Assembly: GCA_963793245.1 (NCBI GenBank)
Contig: CAWBZG010000005.1
Span: 558,001 to 622,000 of the forward strand
Length of the DNA: 64,000 nt
DNA from: CAXBBB01 sp963793245
GTDB taxonomy: Bacteria; Bacteroidota; Rhodothermia; Rhodothermales; BA12
Direction: 5' to 3'
The stretch's first letter is position 1; each line of letters begins with the position of its first letter. A model generated the notes under the pieces. The model searched no databases and was not told the DNA's origin. It worked only from the letters and a program-made list of their open reading frames with translations. The position numbers and the translations under genes are program-made. Below, piece after piece: positions 24,387 through 33,204 of this stretch.

Positions 24387-26672
24387 ATGACCTCCTCCCG
24401 CTGGCTCACGCACCGCATCATCGCCGCCTTTTCGCTCATCGCGATCCTCGCCACAGGCTCACAGATCGTCGTTCAGCATCTGATTCGGCAGAACGCGACG
24501 ACGGCGCGCGTGCTCAACGAATCGGGGAGACAGCGGATGCTCAGCCAGCAAACGGCAAAAGCGCTACTCCGCGCCTCGGCGACAGAAGGGGCCGTTCGGA
24601 TGGAACACCTTTCCGAAGCCCAAGCCGCTTTGCTCCGCATGGACCGGATGCACACGGCCCTGACGACACGCGACGACGCGCTCGGGCTGGAAGGCGATAA
24701 CAGCGCTGCCATCGGCGACCACTTCGCCGAAGTCACGCCTGCACTGGCTCAACTGCATGCGGCATCGACCCAACTGGTCGCTCATCTCACTACGTCGACA
24801 GAGGCTGCGCCGATGCGGTTGCTGTCGGGTGTACAGGTTGGCGAGCGGGCGTTTCTGAGCGCGATGGACGCGCTGGTGTACGAGTACGAAACCGAGTCGC
24901 TAGCCCAAGTCGCAACGCTCGAAACGGTCGAACTGGGCCTGTTCGCAGCGATGCTCCTCACGTTGGTCGGGCTGCTGGCGTTCGTGATGCGCCCCGCTGT
25001 GCTGCAAATCCAGCAGTTGGTGCGAGGGATGAAGCGGGCCAGCATGCAGGCGAACGCGACGAGCGACGAACTGATGGAGGCCAACGAGCAACTAATGAAC
25101 GCGCGCGCCGACGCCGAGGTAGCGCTTCAGGCGCGCCGCGAGTTCTTGTCGGTCGTCAGTCACGAAATGCGGACTCCGCTCAACGGCATCCTGGGCATGG
25201 CTCAGGCGATGGAGGGCACCACGACGACGACCGATCAGGCCGAATGTCTCCACGTGATCCGGCAGAGCGGTGAGAAGATGCTGGACACCGTCGGCCACAT
25301 TCTCGACTACGTCGACGCGCCGCACCGCTCTAGCGGCTCGGACCGCATCGACATCCGCCAGCTGATCGACGCTGTGATGCGCGATACGGCGAGACTCTCC
25401 GAAGCTGCCGGACTCAGACTGAGCGCACGCATCGCGTCGGACGTCCCGTTATTCGTTGAGGGCGACGCGACGCGCCTGCGCACTGTTCTGCTCCACCTGC
25501 TCGCCAACGCCGTCACGTTTACCGAAACCGGATCCGTGTCGCTGCTCGTCGACGTGCACTATGGCGCCGACGAACTCAACTTCATCGTCCGCGATACCGG
25601 AGCAGGCATCGAGCCGACGCAGATCGACCAGATCTTCGACCCGTTTTACCAGGGCGACGGCACGCACGCACGCAAAGCCGATGGCCTGGGCCTGGGGCTG
25701 AGCATCGTCCAACGGATCGTCCACGCGCTGGGCGGACGCGTCACCGTCCAGAGTGTCAAGGGCGAAGGCACCGATGTGGCCTTCTTCCTGCGTCTGCCCG
25801 AAATCGCCGAGGCGATAGCGCCGCGACGCGAAGCCTTGCGCGGACGTAGGGTGCTCATCGCCGGAGGAAGCGCACCGTCGCGTCAGGACCTGGCGCACCT
25901 GCTGCGCGACTGGGGCGTCCACACCTACTGCGTCGGCTCGCCTGCCGATGCTCTGTCCGCGCTCGAACCCGACTCGGACTTCGACGCCTTCCTACTCGAC
26001 TCGCCCGTCTCGCTGGATGAGTCCGGCGACACGCTGATCGACGATCTAGACGAACGCCTGCCCGACGTGCCCGCCATCCTGCTCGGCTCCGACGCCGACT
26101 CGGACCGCGCGCTGCCCGATAAGAGCACGCTGCTCCGTAAACCCGTCGACGCCGAAGAGTTGTACGAAACACTCAGCCGATCCATCGCGGCGTCGGCGCT
26201 GCGGATTTTGCAGCCGGTACGCGCCGAGATGAAGCACACGTTCGAGGCCGTTCCAGGCGTGGCCCGGATCCTCGTCGCCGAGGACCACGCGGTCCAACGC
26301 GCCGTCATCGTCCGCACGCTCGAAGGGTTGAACACCCAGGTGCATTCGGTCAGCAATGGACTGCAAGCCGTCGAAGCGTTCGAATCCGGCGCCTTCGACC
26401 TGATCTTTCTCGACATCCAGATGCCGATCATGGACGGGCTGACGGCGGCGCAACTCATCCGCCGCGAAAGCCCCTCGGCCCGCATCATCGCGCTGACGGG
26501 CATGGCCGGGCAAACCGACCGCTCGGTATTCTCGGACGCCGGATTCGACGCGCTCCTGTTCAAACCGCTCAAACGAGAAGCCGCCGCGCAACTGATCGAC
26601 CAGGCGATGAAGGCACGCGAAGAACCGATCGCCATGCCGATAGCGGCCCGCGCGACGGTCGTCGTTCGGTAA
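24387..26672 (+). CDS. Hybrid sensor histidine kinase with PilJ-like sensor and C-terminal receiver
   Basis: A 761-aa membrane kinase. TM1 (about 11-30) and TM2 (about 184-203) enclose a sensor with the PilJ/nitrate-sensor signature SGRQRMLSQQTAKALL (46-61). A coiled segment leads to HisKA with phospho-acceptor His259 (SHEMRTPLNG). The HATPase domain has N, G1 (DTGAGI) and G2 (GLGLGLSIV) boxes. Two receiver-like domains follow. The first (about 490-600) begins RRVLIAGGSAPSR and lacks the acidic pair, so it looks degenerate. The second (about 632-745) has VAEDHA and phospho-acceptor Asp in LIFLDIQMPIMDG. No response regulator is adjacent on this strand. Confidence 0.9.
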   Translation: MTSSRWLTHRIIAAFSLIAILATGSQIVVQHLIRQNATTARVLNESGRQRMLSQQTAKALLRASATEGAVRMEHLSEAQAALLRMDRMHTALTTRDDALGLEGDNSAAIGDHFAEVTPALAQLHAASTQLVAHLTTSTEAAPMRLLSGVQVGERAFLSAMDALVYEYETESLAQVATLETVELGLFAAMLLTLVGLLAFVMRPAVLQIQQLVRGMKRASMQANATSDELMEANEQLMNARADAEVALQARREFLSVVSHEMRTPLNGILGMAQAMEGTTTTTDQAECLHVIRQSGEKMLDTVGHILDYVDAPHRSSGSDRIDIRQLIDAVMRDTARLSEAAGLRLSARIASDVPLFVEGDATRLRTVLLHLLANAVTFTETGSVSLLVDVHYGADELNFIVRDTGAGIEPTQIDQIFDPFYQGDGTHARKADGLGLGLSIVQRIVHALGGRVTVQSVKGEGTDVAFFLRLPEIAEAIAPRREALRGRRVLIAGGSAPSRQDLAHLLRDWGVHTYCVGSPADALSALEPDSDFDAFLLDSPVSLDESGDTLIDDLDERLPDVPAILLGSDADSDRALPDKSTLLRKPVDAEELYETLSRSIAASALRILQPVRAEMKHTFEAVPGVARILVAEDHAVQRAVIVRTLEGLNTQVHSVSNGLQAVEAFESGAFDLIFLDIQMPIMDGLTAAQLIRRESPSARIIALTGMAGQTDRSVFSDAGFDALLFKPLKREAAAQLIDQAMKAREEPIAMPIAARATVVVR

Positions 26673-27380
26673 CTACCGATTGTTCGCCTCGGCGACGCGG
26701 ACGCGCTGTGTCTCGTCGATGCGGTAGGAGAAACCGCGCCCTCGCCGCTCCATCACGAACACGCCTTGCGCACGCCGCCTGTCGACGATGTCGAGTCCGT
26801 CGCGGCGCACGTACGTTGCCTCGATAATCAGCGGCTCGCCTGCGCGCGGAGGCTCCAATCGAGCGCGTGACCGAACCAGCCGCACGTCGCCGCTCGTGCT
26901 CAGCCACAGCGAGAGGCTATCGCCTGCGGCGGGATTGGGTCGTCTATCGGGCGGCGATGGAAACGCAAAGTCGTAGCGCCACGACGCGCCGTCGCGCACA
27001 GGCTGGCGAGCGAGTCGAAGCCGCAAGACGGCCCGCGCCGGCGATAGGTGCTGGGCGATCAGGCGCTGCAACGGCGGCAGCTTGCGCATCGGATCGAGCC
27101 TCCCCACGTGCCGCGCGTCGATTTCGCGCCCGTCGATGTGCATCGGGCCGTGCTTCACGTCTGGCGCAGATCCCGGCGCAAACGTCTCGAACCGGATGTA
27201 CCGCAGCGTCGACGCACGACGGTGCGACTCGATCAACCGCTCGACTTCGATGCGGGCCTCGAATGCTGCCTGGCGCTCCCGAACGCCCTGCTCTCGCGCC
27301 CAGACGGACACGTCGGGCTGGACGGCGTGCGCGCAGGGAGCGATCGCGAGTAGAATGAAGAGGACGAACAAACGGTTCAT
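26673..27380 (-). CDS. Exported hypothetical protein
   Basis: A 235-aa protein I do not recognise. The first 19 residues (MNRLFVLFILLAIAPCAHA) form a signal peptide. The mature part is Arg-rich with two central stretches likely to be beta sheet (PSWRYDFAFPSPPD-like, SLSLWLSTSGDVRLVRSRARLE), suggesting a periplasmic beta protein. It converges on the hybrid kinase with no gap and is divergent from the response regulator. Codon use is like its neighbours. Confidence 0.65.
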   Translation of the reverse strand: MNRLFVLFILLAIAPCAHAVQPDVSVWAREQGVRERQAAFEARIEVERLIESHRRASTLRYIRFETFAPGSAPDVKHGPMHIDGREIDARHVGRLDPMRKLPPLQRLIAQHLSPARAVLRLRLARQPVRDGASWRYDFAFPSPPDRRPNPAAGDSLSLWLSTSGDVRLVRSRARLEPPRAGEPLIIEATYVRRDGLDIVDRRRAQGVFVMERRGRGFSYRIDETQRVRVAEANNR

Positions 27381-27518
27381 GCCCTTAAGAACGGTCTATT
27401 TGTCTGCGGGATGTCACGGAAGAATGGCGAATCGCCGATTTTGAAGACAAGAGGACGGCGTCAGCGTAACTCAGACCGCGTCGCCGAGTAGCTTTCGGGT
27501 AGCCAGCCCACAAGTCCG

Positions 27519-28223
27519 ATGCCCCAGCCGCACCTGCTCGTCGTCGAAGACGACACCCACCTTCTCGCCCTGCTCTCGACTCGTCTGCGCGACGAAGGCT
27601 ACCGCGTCACGACGGCTACGACAGGCCCCGAAGCCGTCGAAGCAGCCGAGGCCGACGCGCCCGACGTGGCACTGATCGATGTGATGCTGCCGGGCTTCGA
27701 CGGACTCGAAGTGTGTCGCCGTCTGCGTGCGAGCCTGCCGACGGTCTACGTGATGATGCTGACGGCCAAGAGCAGCGAAGTCGACCGCGTCGTTGGGTTG
27801 GAAGTGGGCGCGGACGATTACGTGACCAAGCCGTTCAGCCTGCAGGAAGTCGTCGCGCGTGTTCGCTCGGGGCTTCGCCGCCTCCACATGACCGAAGCCG
27901 CGGACGAAAGCGACCAACCCATCGCCATCGACGGCCTGCTGATCGACCTGAGCCGCCGCGAAGTCTCGGTCGGTGGCGAGCCTATCCAACTGACGGTCCG
28001 CGAGTTCGACCTGCTCTACTTCCTCGCGAGCCACGCCGACAAGCCGTTCACTCGGATGCAACTGCTCGACAAGGTCTGGGACCTGCGCTACGAAGGCTAC
28101 GAGCGAACCGTCGACAGCCACGTGCAGCGCCTGCGCTCCAAGATCGAACCCGACGCCGGATCGCCGCGCTTCGTCAAAACGGTCTGGGGCGTAGGCTACA
28201 AACTGCAATCCGAGGCGGCGTGA
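27519..28223 (+). CDS. OmpR/PhoB-family response regulator
   Basis: A 234-aa two-component regulator. The receiver domain (5-118) has the acidic pair Glu10-Asp11, phospho-acceptor Asp54 (ALIDVMLPGFDG), and the conserved Lys in VTKPF. The winged-helix output domain (about 135-232) has LTVREFDLLYFLASH and the wing KTVWGVGYKL. Its cognate kinase follows 180 bases downstream, separated by an interspersed repeat. The regulon is unknown. Confidence 0.93.
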   Translation: MPQPHLLVVEDDTHLLALLSTRLRDEGYRVTTATTGPEAVEAAEADAPDVALIDVMLPGFDGLEVCRRLRASLPTVYVMMLTAKSSEVDRVVGLEVGADDYVTKPFSLQEVVARVRSGLRRLHMTEAADESDQPIAIDGLLIDLSRREVSVGGEPIQLTVREFDLLYFLASHADKPFTRMQLLDKVWDLRYEGYERTVDSHVQRLRSKIEPDAGSPRFVKTVWGVGYKLQSEAA

Positions 28224-28248
28224 CGCGACGCACATGGCCCGACCTTTT

Positions 28249-28355
28249 GTCATTGCGAGGAGCGGAGCAGCCTGCCCTGAGCGCAGTCGAAGGGACGTGG
28301 CAATCGCCGCACTATCGGCTAAACTCGGAGATCGCCGCGCTTCGCTCGCCATGAC
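28249..28355. repeat. Interspersed repeat with inverted TCATTGCGAG-type ends inside a two-component operon
   Basis: Ends GTCATTGCGAG (28249-28259) and CTCGCCATGAC (28345-28355) are inverted with one mismatch. The interior contains GTGGCAATCGCC and GAGATCGCC. The segment 28274-28293 reads CCCTGAGCGCAGTCGAAGGG, a 20-mer known from many unrelated genomes as a dispersed repeat. The element sits between the response regulator stop and the kinase start. The end pattern matches a widely distributed 'TCATTGCGAGG...CAATGAC' small repeat; that comparison is from memory. Confidence 0.75.
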
Positions 28356-28403
28356 AGTGATCAGGTTGTGCTGCTTGCCTCTCCGCCCTTCTTCCCTCCT
28401 CGC

Positions 28404-29927
28404 ATGTCCTTCCCTCGCCCAAAAACCGTCGCCGGACGCGTCGCGCTCGTGCTTGTCGGCGTGCAGGTGGCGACGAGTTTGCTGGCCGTCGGGCTGGCGG
28501 CGGTGCTGGCATCGGGCGGAAACCGGCAACTGGCCGCGCGGAGCATGGAGCAGCAGCTGGACGCCGTCGCGCGGGAGATCGAGGAACGCGCGGCACCGCT
28601 CTACACGCTCGACGCGCTTCCGCCACTCCTGCTTTCGGACCTGGAAACGCGCTTCCTCGACCCGATCTACCTAGTCGACGCCAACGTTGACGCGATCCGA
28701 TCCGTCGGCGAGGCCCCCAGCGTGCACCTCGACGACGCGACGCGTGCCGCGCTGACCGAAGCGATGGCGACGAGCGACGTGTTCGTGCAGGTAGATCCAC
28801 GCAACACCGTCGGAGCCGCACCGCTTTTCGACGCCGACGGGCTGCTCGTGGGCAGTTTGCTCGTGCTGCCGATGGAGGAGACGCTGGCTCAGACGCTGGC
28901 TCCGCAACGGCAGGCGTATGCGCGCGCGTTGGCGTTGTCGGGCGTCGTCGCACTGGGGTTGGCGCTCGTACTCGGACTCGTCTACACCCAACGCCTGATC
29001 GCCCCATTGCGCACGATTACGAGCGGCATCGAACGCGTCGGCTCGGGCGACTACTCGGGACGGCTCCCCGCCACGCGCACACCCGACGACGAAATCGGGC
29101 GGCTGACGACAGCCGTCAACCGGATGGCTGAGCAGGTCGCGGGCAGTTTCGACCGGCTGCAGACGGCGGATCGGCTGCGGCGCGACTTGATCACCAACGT
29201 CGGCCACGATCTGCGGACACCGCTCGCCGCGCTGTCGGGTTACGCGGAGGAAGCCGAGCGGCTGATGCGCGAGGGGCGACCGGACGAGTCGGCGCAAGCG
29301 CTGGCGTCGGTCCGCCGACAGAGTGGGGCGCTGGCCCGGCTGATCGACGACCTGTTCGAGTTGTCGATCTTGGAAAGCGCTCCAGCCCCGTTGCGCCGCG
29401 AACCCGTTCCGCTGGCCGAGTTGCTGCACGACGCAGCCGACCGCCATAGGGCGCTGATGGCATCCGACGGGCTGGACTTCGCACTCGACCTACCGCCCGC
29501 CCTGCCAACGCTCGACGCCGACGGCTTACGCCTGCTCCGGTTGATCGACAACCTGCTCGCCAACGCGCGCCGCCATACAGCCGAGGGCGGACGCGTCACG
29601 CTCTCCGCCGATTGGCAGCCGGATCACGTCGCCCTCCATGTCGCCGATACGGGATCAGGCATCGCGCCGGACCTGCTACCGACGCTTTTCGAACGCTACC
29701 ACAGAGGCGACGGCCCTCGGACGCGCGGCACGAGTACCGGCCTAGGCCTCGCCATCGCCCGGCAGATCGCCCAAGCACACGGCGGCACGCTGACGGCTCA
29801 GAGCACGTTCGGCCAGGGCAGCCGCTTCACGCTCCTCCTTCCCACAGATCCGCTCCAAACGGATGCCGCCTTCCCAGAACACGTCGGCGAAGGCGGCATT
29901 GGCGAGCCGGACGATCGGATCAGTTGA
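28404..29927 (+). CDS. Sensor histidine kinase (HAMP, class I)
   Basis: A 507-aa kinase paired with the preceding regulator. The start MSFPRPKTVAGRVALVLVGVQ at 28404 gives TM1 at about 12-35. A periplasmic sensor of about 135 residues follows. TM2 is near 175-195, then HAMP (TQRLIAPLRTITSGIERVG...). The HisKA domain has His268 (GHDLRTPLAALSGY). The ATPase domain has DNLLANARRH, DTGSGI and GLGLAIARQIAQAHGG. Its last 8 bases overlap the convergent hsp20 gene. The repeat in front of it means it probably depends on read-through from the regulator promoter. Confidence 0.92.
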   Translation: MSFPRPKTVAGRVALVLVGVQVATSLLAVGLAAVLASGGNRQLAARSMEQQLDAVAREIEERAAPLYTLDALPPLLLSDLETRFLDPIYLVDANVDAIRSVGEAPSVHLDDATRAALTEAMATSDVFVQVDPRNTVGAAPLFDADGLLVGSLLVLPMEETLAQTLAPQRQAYARALALSGVVALGLALVLGLVYTQRLIAPLRTITSGIERVGSGDYSGRLPATRTPDDEIGRLTTAVNRMAEQVAGSFDRLQTADRLRRDLITNVGHDLRTPLAALSGYAEEAERLMREGRPDESAQALASVRRQSGALARLIDDLFELSILESAPAPLRREPVPLAELLHDAADRHRALMASDGLDFALDLPPALPTLDADGLRLLRLIDNLLANARRHTAEGGRVTLSADWQPDHVALHVADTGSGIAPDLLPTLFERYHRGDGPRTRGTSTGLGLAIARQIAQAHGGTLTAQSTFGQGSRFTLLLPTDPLQTDAAFPEHVGEGGIGEPDDRIS

Positions 29928-30345
29928 CCGCGATACGGCGCGGCTTGCTCTCCTCGGCTTTGGGGACGTGGACGCGTAGCACGCCATCGGTATACGACGC
30001 TTCGATGGCGTCCGCACTTACCGACTGCGGCAGGCCGAACGAGCGGTAGAAAGCGCCATACGTGCGCTCCGTTCGGACGACGTGTTCACCTTCTTGCTTG
30101 GACTCAGCGGAGCGCTGGCCCGACACGGTCAGCGTCCCATCGTGGAAGTCGATGGCGATGTCGTCGCGGTTCATGCCGGGTACGTCGATGGCGAACGCGT
30201 AGGCATCGTCGCTCTCGCGGACTTCGGCGCGGGGCGCCCACGTGTCGGTCGACGAGCGGTCGCCGCGCAGGAGGTCTTGGAACGCCGAGTCCATCTGGCG
30301 CTGGAGGGTGCGGAGGTCGCTGGAATAGCGGGTTACGTTGCTCAT
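29920..30345 (-). CDS. Small heat-shock protein, Hsp20 family
   Basis: A 141-aa ATP-independent holdase chaperone. The start at 30345 (MSNVTRYSSDLRTLQRQMDSAFQDLL) is followed by the alpha-crystallin domain from WAPRAEVRESDDAYAFAIDVPG to DGVLRVHVPK, including GTLTVSGQR and the AFYRSFGLPQSV loop. The C-terminal IxI-like tail reads RRIAVN. The frame extends to 30516 without support. No CIRCE element is visible upstream, but a strong 12-bp inverted repeat lies at 30428-30460. Confidence 0.93.
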   Translation of the reverse strand: MSNVTRYSSDLRTLQRQMDSAFQDLLRGDRSSTDTWAPRAEVRESDDAYAFAIDVPGMNRDDIAIDFHDGTLTVSGQRSAESKQEGEHVVRTERTYGAFYRSFGLPQSVSADAIEASYTDGVLRVHVPKAEESKPRRIAVN

Positions 30346-30427
30346 GGGTGGAATGGGTTGGTGTCGAAAGGGCAGGCGGACGGATGCCGCGCTGCGCAGT
30401 TCGCACCTTTTCAACCGGCGTGCCGAC

Positions 30428-30460
30428 GCGGTTCGTCCGTCAGGCTGGCGGACGAACCGC
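30428..30460. repeat. Strong inverted repeat upstream of hsp20
   Basis: GCGGTTCGTCCG (30428-30439) pairs perfectly with CGGACGAACCGC (30449-30460) around a 9-base loop. It is 83 bases upstream of the hsp20 start, inside the 316-base divergent gap 30346-30661. It could be a regulatory hairpin, a heat-shock operator, or another dispersed palindrome; only one copy is seen here. I see nothing else notable in the gap. Confidence 0.6.
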
Positions 30461-30661
30461 GGCTTCCGTTTGCCGCTTTGACCGATCCGCGCAGCATCCC
30501 ACTGACGAAGTTGCACCCCGGCTGTCGCTCCGACACGGGATGGGCTGCTTCCGGCTGACGATTCGCCACAATCCGGTTAGATCACTCATCCACCCGACTC
30601 GGCGCGTCTATTCTCGGGTGCGGCACGACTACTTTGCGCCTCTTCATCTGCCCCGATCGCC

Positions 30662-32659
30662 GTGCGCCTGCTCGCCCTCCTGCTCCTCGCCCTGTGCCTA
30701 GGACTTCCCGCCGCCGCGCAGGAGACCGAACCGCCTCAGCAAACACCCATTCCCACCGTCGAGCCGCCGCCCCTTCCGACCCAGGAAGCCGAGCCGCAGA
30801 CGATCCCGGTTCCGACGGTCGAACCCCAAACCGTCCCCGCGCCGCAGCCGCAGCAGACGGCTCCTCAGCCACGACCGCAGCAAACGACGCCGACACCGCA
30901 GCCTCAGCGAACCGAGCCGACTCCGACACCGCGACAGACGCAGCCCGCGACGCCTACGCAGCAAACGCGCACCACACCAGAACCGCAACCGTCGGCGCCT
31001 GTCTCTCAGCAGGCAGCCCCACCGCCCCCCGCACTCGTCGACACCGCAGCCGTTGCCGCTGCTCTCCGCGACTCGGTAGCTGCCTCTCAATCGCTAGAAG
31101 CACGCCTCGCCTCGCTGCCGACGCCGACCGATGCGCTGCCGTCCATGGGTCCAGCCTGGACGCCGCCTGCTGACGCCGATTCAGCGCGTGCATCGCTCGA
31201 ACGCGTACGTCGGCTAGGCTTCACCATTGTTCGCGTGGCGCCCGGTGTAAGCCGCGACCTACGCGCGTGGGCTGCTCAGTTAGGCGTCCGCTTTTACGTC
31301 GACTTGCCGCTCTCCTACCTGACGGCGACACAACTGGCGGATACGTTGGGCTACGTCGCGCGCATGGCCGACTCGCTCAAAGTGTCCGGCGCAGACTCGA
31401 CACTGGCAGGTATCGGGCTGGGATCGAACCACGCCACGCGTTCGACCGCGACGTGCGACGCGCTCCAGCAGGCCGCACAGTCGATCCGCCAGCGCCTGCC
31501 GCGTACGACGGTCTACTATCAGACTGCTTTTACCGACGACGCGTGCTCGCCCGACGCCGGACTTCCTCTCCTCGACTTGCGCGACAGCGACGACGCGGAG
31601 CAGCGCTGGGCCGATTGGAAAACTGCCCACCCCGACCGTCGCGCTGCCCTGCTGTTGGGCCGAGCCGTCTACGCAGGCGAGGAAGGACTGCGCGCTGGTC
31701 ACTCGCCCGAGCGCGCTGCGCGTCTGCTCGAAACAACCTTCAACGCACTCGCCGCCGACACGACGCAGCCCGCCTTCGTCCTACTCCACCGCTGGGCGAC
31801 GATCAGCGAAGACCCCTACGGCCTGTTGACAGACGACGGATCGGACACGATGCCGCTTGTCGCTGCCGCCGACGCAGTCCAGGGTATCCCCTCCTCGCCC
31901 GCCCTCGCTGCCGGAACGGTCCATCCCAACCGCCGCGCCGACTGGTTGCGTCTGGGCGGATGGGTCGTCGTCCTGATGATCGGGCTGGCCTTTTCGTCCA
32001 TGCTGCGGATGCGCCAACTCACTGAGCGCTTCTTTACGGCGTCCGGCTTCTTCCGCGAAGACGTGCGCGGCTCCCGTGACGGACTGCGCCTCCAGACCGC
32101 CGTTTTCGCCACGCTGATGCTTGCGTGTGGTGCGTTCGCCGTGACGCAACTGCTGCTCGTCCTCAACGACACGGCAGCTTCGGGCTACATCCGGCACATC
32201 GTTGGGGGCGCGATTCCGTTTGGAGCCGTCACCGCGTGGCTGCTACCAATTGCCCTCGTCGGAGCGGGGTGGATCGTGCTGCTCGTGATAGGGCTGGCCT
32301 TCACGCTGCTCTCGCGCGGACGCCACAGCTTCACGATGGGGCAAGCACTGATGATTCAGGCGTGGCCGCGCTGGCCGCTCATGCTCCTGCTTATCGCCGC
32401 CCTGGTCGTCCCAAGCCTGCCGACGGCTTACGTCGGAGGTGTCGCCCTAGCCCTGCTCATCGTCTGGGCGCTAATCGCCGTCGGCGCGACCATCCACGCA
32501 GCCCTCACGTTCTCGTCGATCACCAACACGACGACGCCCGTCGCCTTACTCGTCGTCCTGCTCCATCCCCTGACGTGGCTACTGCTCGTCGGCGTCGGAA
32601 GCTACTTCGCAATGCCCGAGCAGATCGGTCTGGCGCTGGACTTGTTGATGCGCGGGTAG
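30662..32659 (+). CDS. Exported TIM-barrel (glycosidase-like) domain fused to a multi-TM domain
   Basis: A 665-aa protein with a GTG start. Residues 1-19 form a signal peptide (MRLLALLLLALCLGLPAAA). About residues 20-130 are Pro/Gln/Thr repeats (QPQQTAPQPRPQQT-like), surely disordered. Residues about 140-420 look like a TIM-barrel glycosidase-type domain (SLERVRRLGFTIVRVAPGVSRDL..., VRFYVDLPLSYLT, LAGIGLGSN, PAFVLLHRWATISEDPYGLL). The last 240 residues hold about seven hydrophobic helices. A Yip1-like membrane domain is possible. Catalytic residues cannot be assigned. Substrate unknown; an envelope-polysaccharide role is a guess. Confidence 0.7.
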   Translation: MRLLALLLLALCLGLPAAAQETEPPQQTPIPTVEPPPLPTQEAEPQTIPVPTVEPQTVPAPQPQQTAPQPRPQQTTPTPQPQRTEPTPTPRQTQPATPTQQTRTTPEPQPSAPVSQQAAPPPPALVDTAAVAAALRDSVAASQSLEARLASLPTPTDALPSMGPAWTPPADADSARASLERVRRLGFTIVRVAPGVSRDLRAWAAQLGVRFYVDLPLSYLTATQLADTLGYVARMADSLKVSGADSTLAGIGLGSNHATRSTATCDALQQAAQSIRQRLPRTTVYYQTAFTDDACSPDAGLPLLDLRDSDDAEQRWADWKTAHPDRRAALLLGRAVYAGEEGLRAGHSPERAARLLETTFNALAADTTQPAFVLLHRWATISEDPYGLLTDDGSDTMPLVAAADAVQGIPSSPALAAGTVHPNRRADWLRLGGWVVVLMIGLAFSSMLRMRQLTERFFTASGFFREDVRGSRDGLRLQTAVFATLMLACGAFAVTQLLLVLNDTAASGYIRHIVGGAIPFGAVTAWLLPIALVGAGWIVLLVIGLAFTLLSRGRHSFTMGQALMIQAWPRWPLMLLLIAALVVPSLPTAYVGGVALALLIVWALIAVGATIHAALTFSSITNTTTPVALLVVLLHPLTWLLLVGVGSYFAMPEQIGLALDLLMRG

Positions 32660-32768
32660 AAATCTAGCGCCTTTCGTATAAGAACGTCTACCGAGGCGTC
32701 GTAACTGAGCAGGCTGCTAGTTGCTACCCAAGCCGCTCACCTCGGCATCTATTCAGAATGGCTGCCTC

Positions 32769-33197
32769 TCACTCGACGCGATCCACCGATCCTAGCATGC
32801 GGTACAGTGTGGCCGACCCGAGTAAAAGCGATCCACTCAAGACGACCGCCATTACAAGTGCGGTCCTCCATATCTCTGACTGCTCTAAGCCGGAAATGCC
32901 CGCAGACATCCACAAGGCGGAGACGACGCCCGTCAAGACGGCTCCGACCATCAAGGCTTTCCATTGCCGCGTAGACTTGCGAACGACGAGGTAGGCGATG
33001 GAGAAATAGGCGAGCGCCAACGCTCCGAATGAAGGGATGGCGAAACGCAGAAACAGGCCCACCCCTGAAATCTCGCTAGGCCACAAAAGCAAGACAACGA
33101 GTGCGAGGCCTGAACATAACACGGCCACGGTAACAACCGAGCCAGCTACAATGCCACCGAGTGGACGCGTGAGTGGAACGGGTGTAGGTTCAGGCAT
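32769..33197 (-). CDS. Four-TM membrane protein
   Basis: A 142-aa protein with four hydrophobic segments (about 14-38, 46-68, 80-100, 110-132) and short loops. I recognise no family. It starts 7 bases after the stop of the glycosyltransferase on the same strand, so the two are probably one operon. Its local codon use is somewhat less GC-biased than that of its neighbours. The function is unknown. Confidence 0.6.
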   Translation of the reverse strand: MPEPTPVPLTRPLGGIVAGSVVTVAVLCSGLALVVLLLWPSEISGVGLFLRFAIPSFGALALAYFSIAYLVVRKSTRQWKALMVGAVLTGVVSALWMSAGISGLEQSEIWRTALVMAVVLSGSLLLGSATLYRMLGSVDRVE

Positions 33198-33204
33198 GGC
33201 TCAC

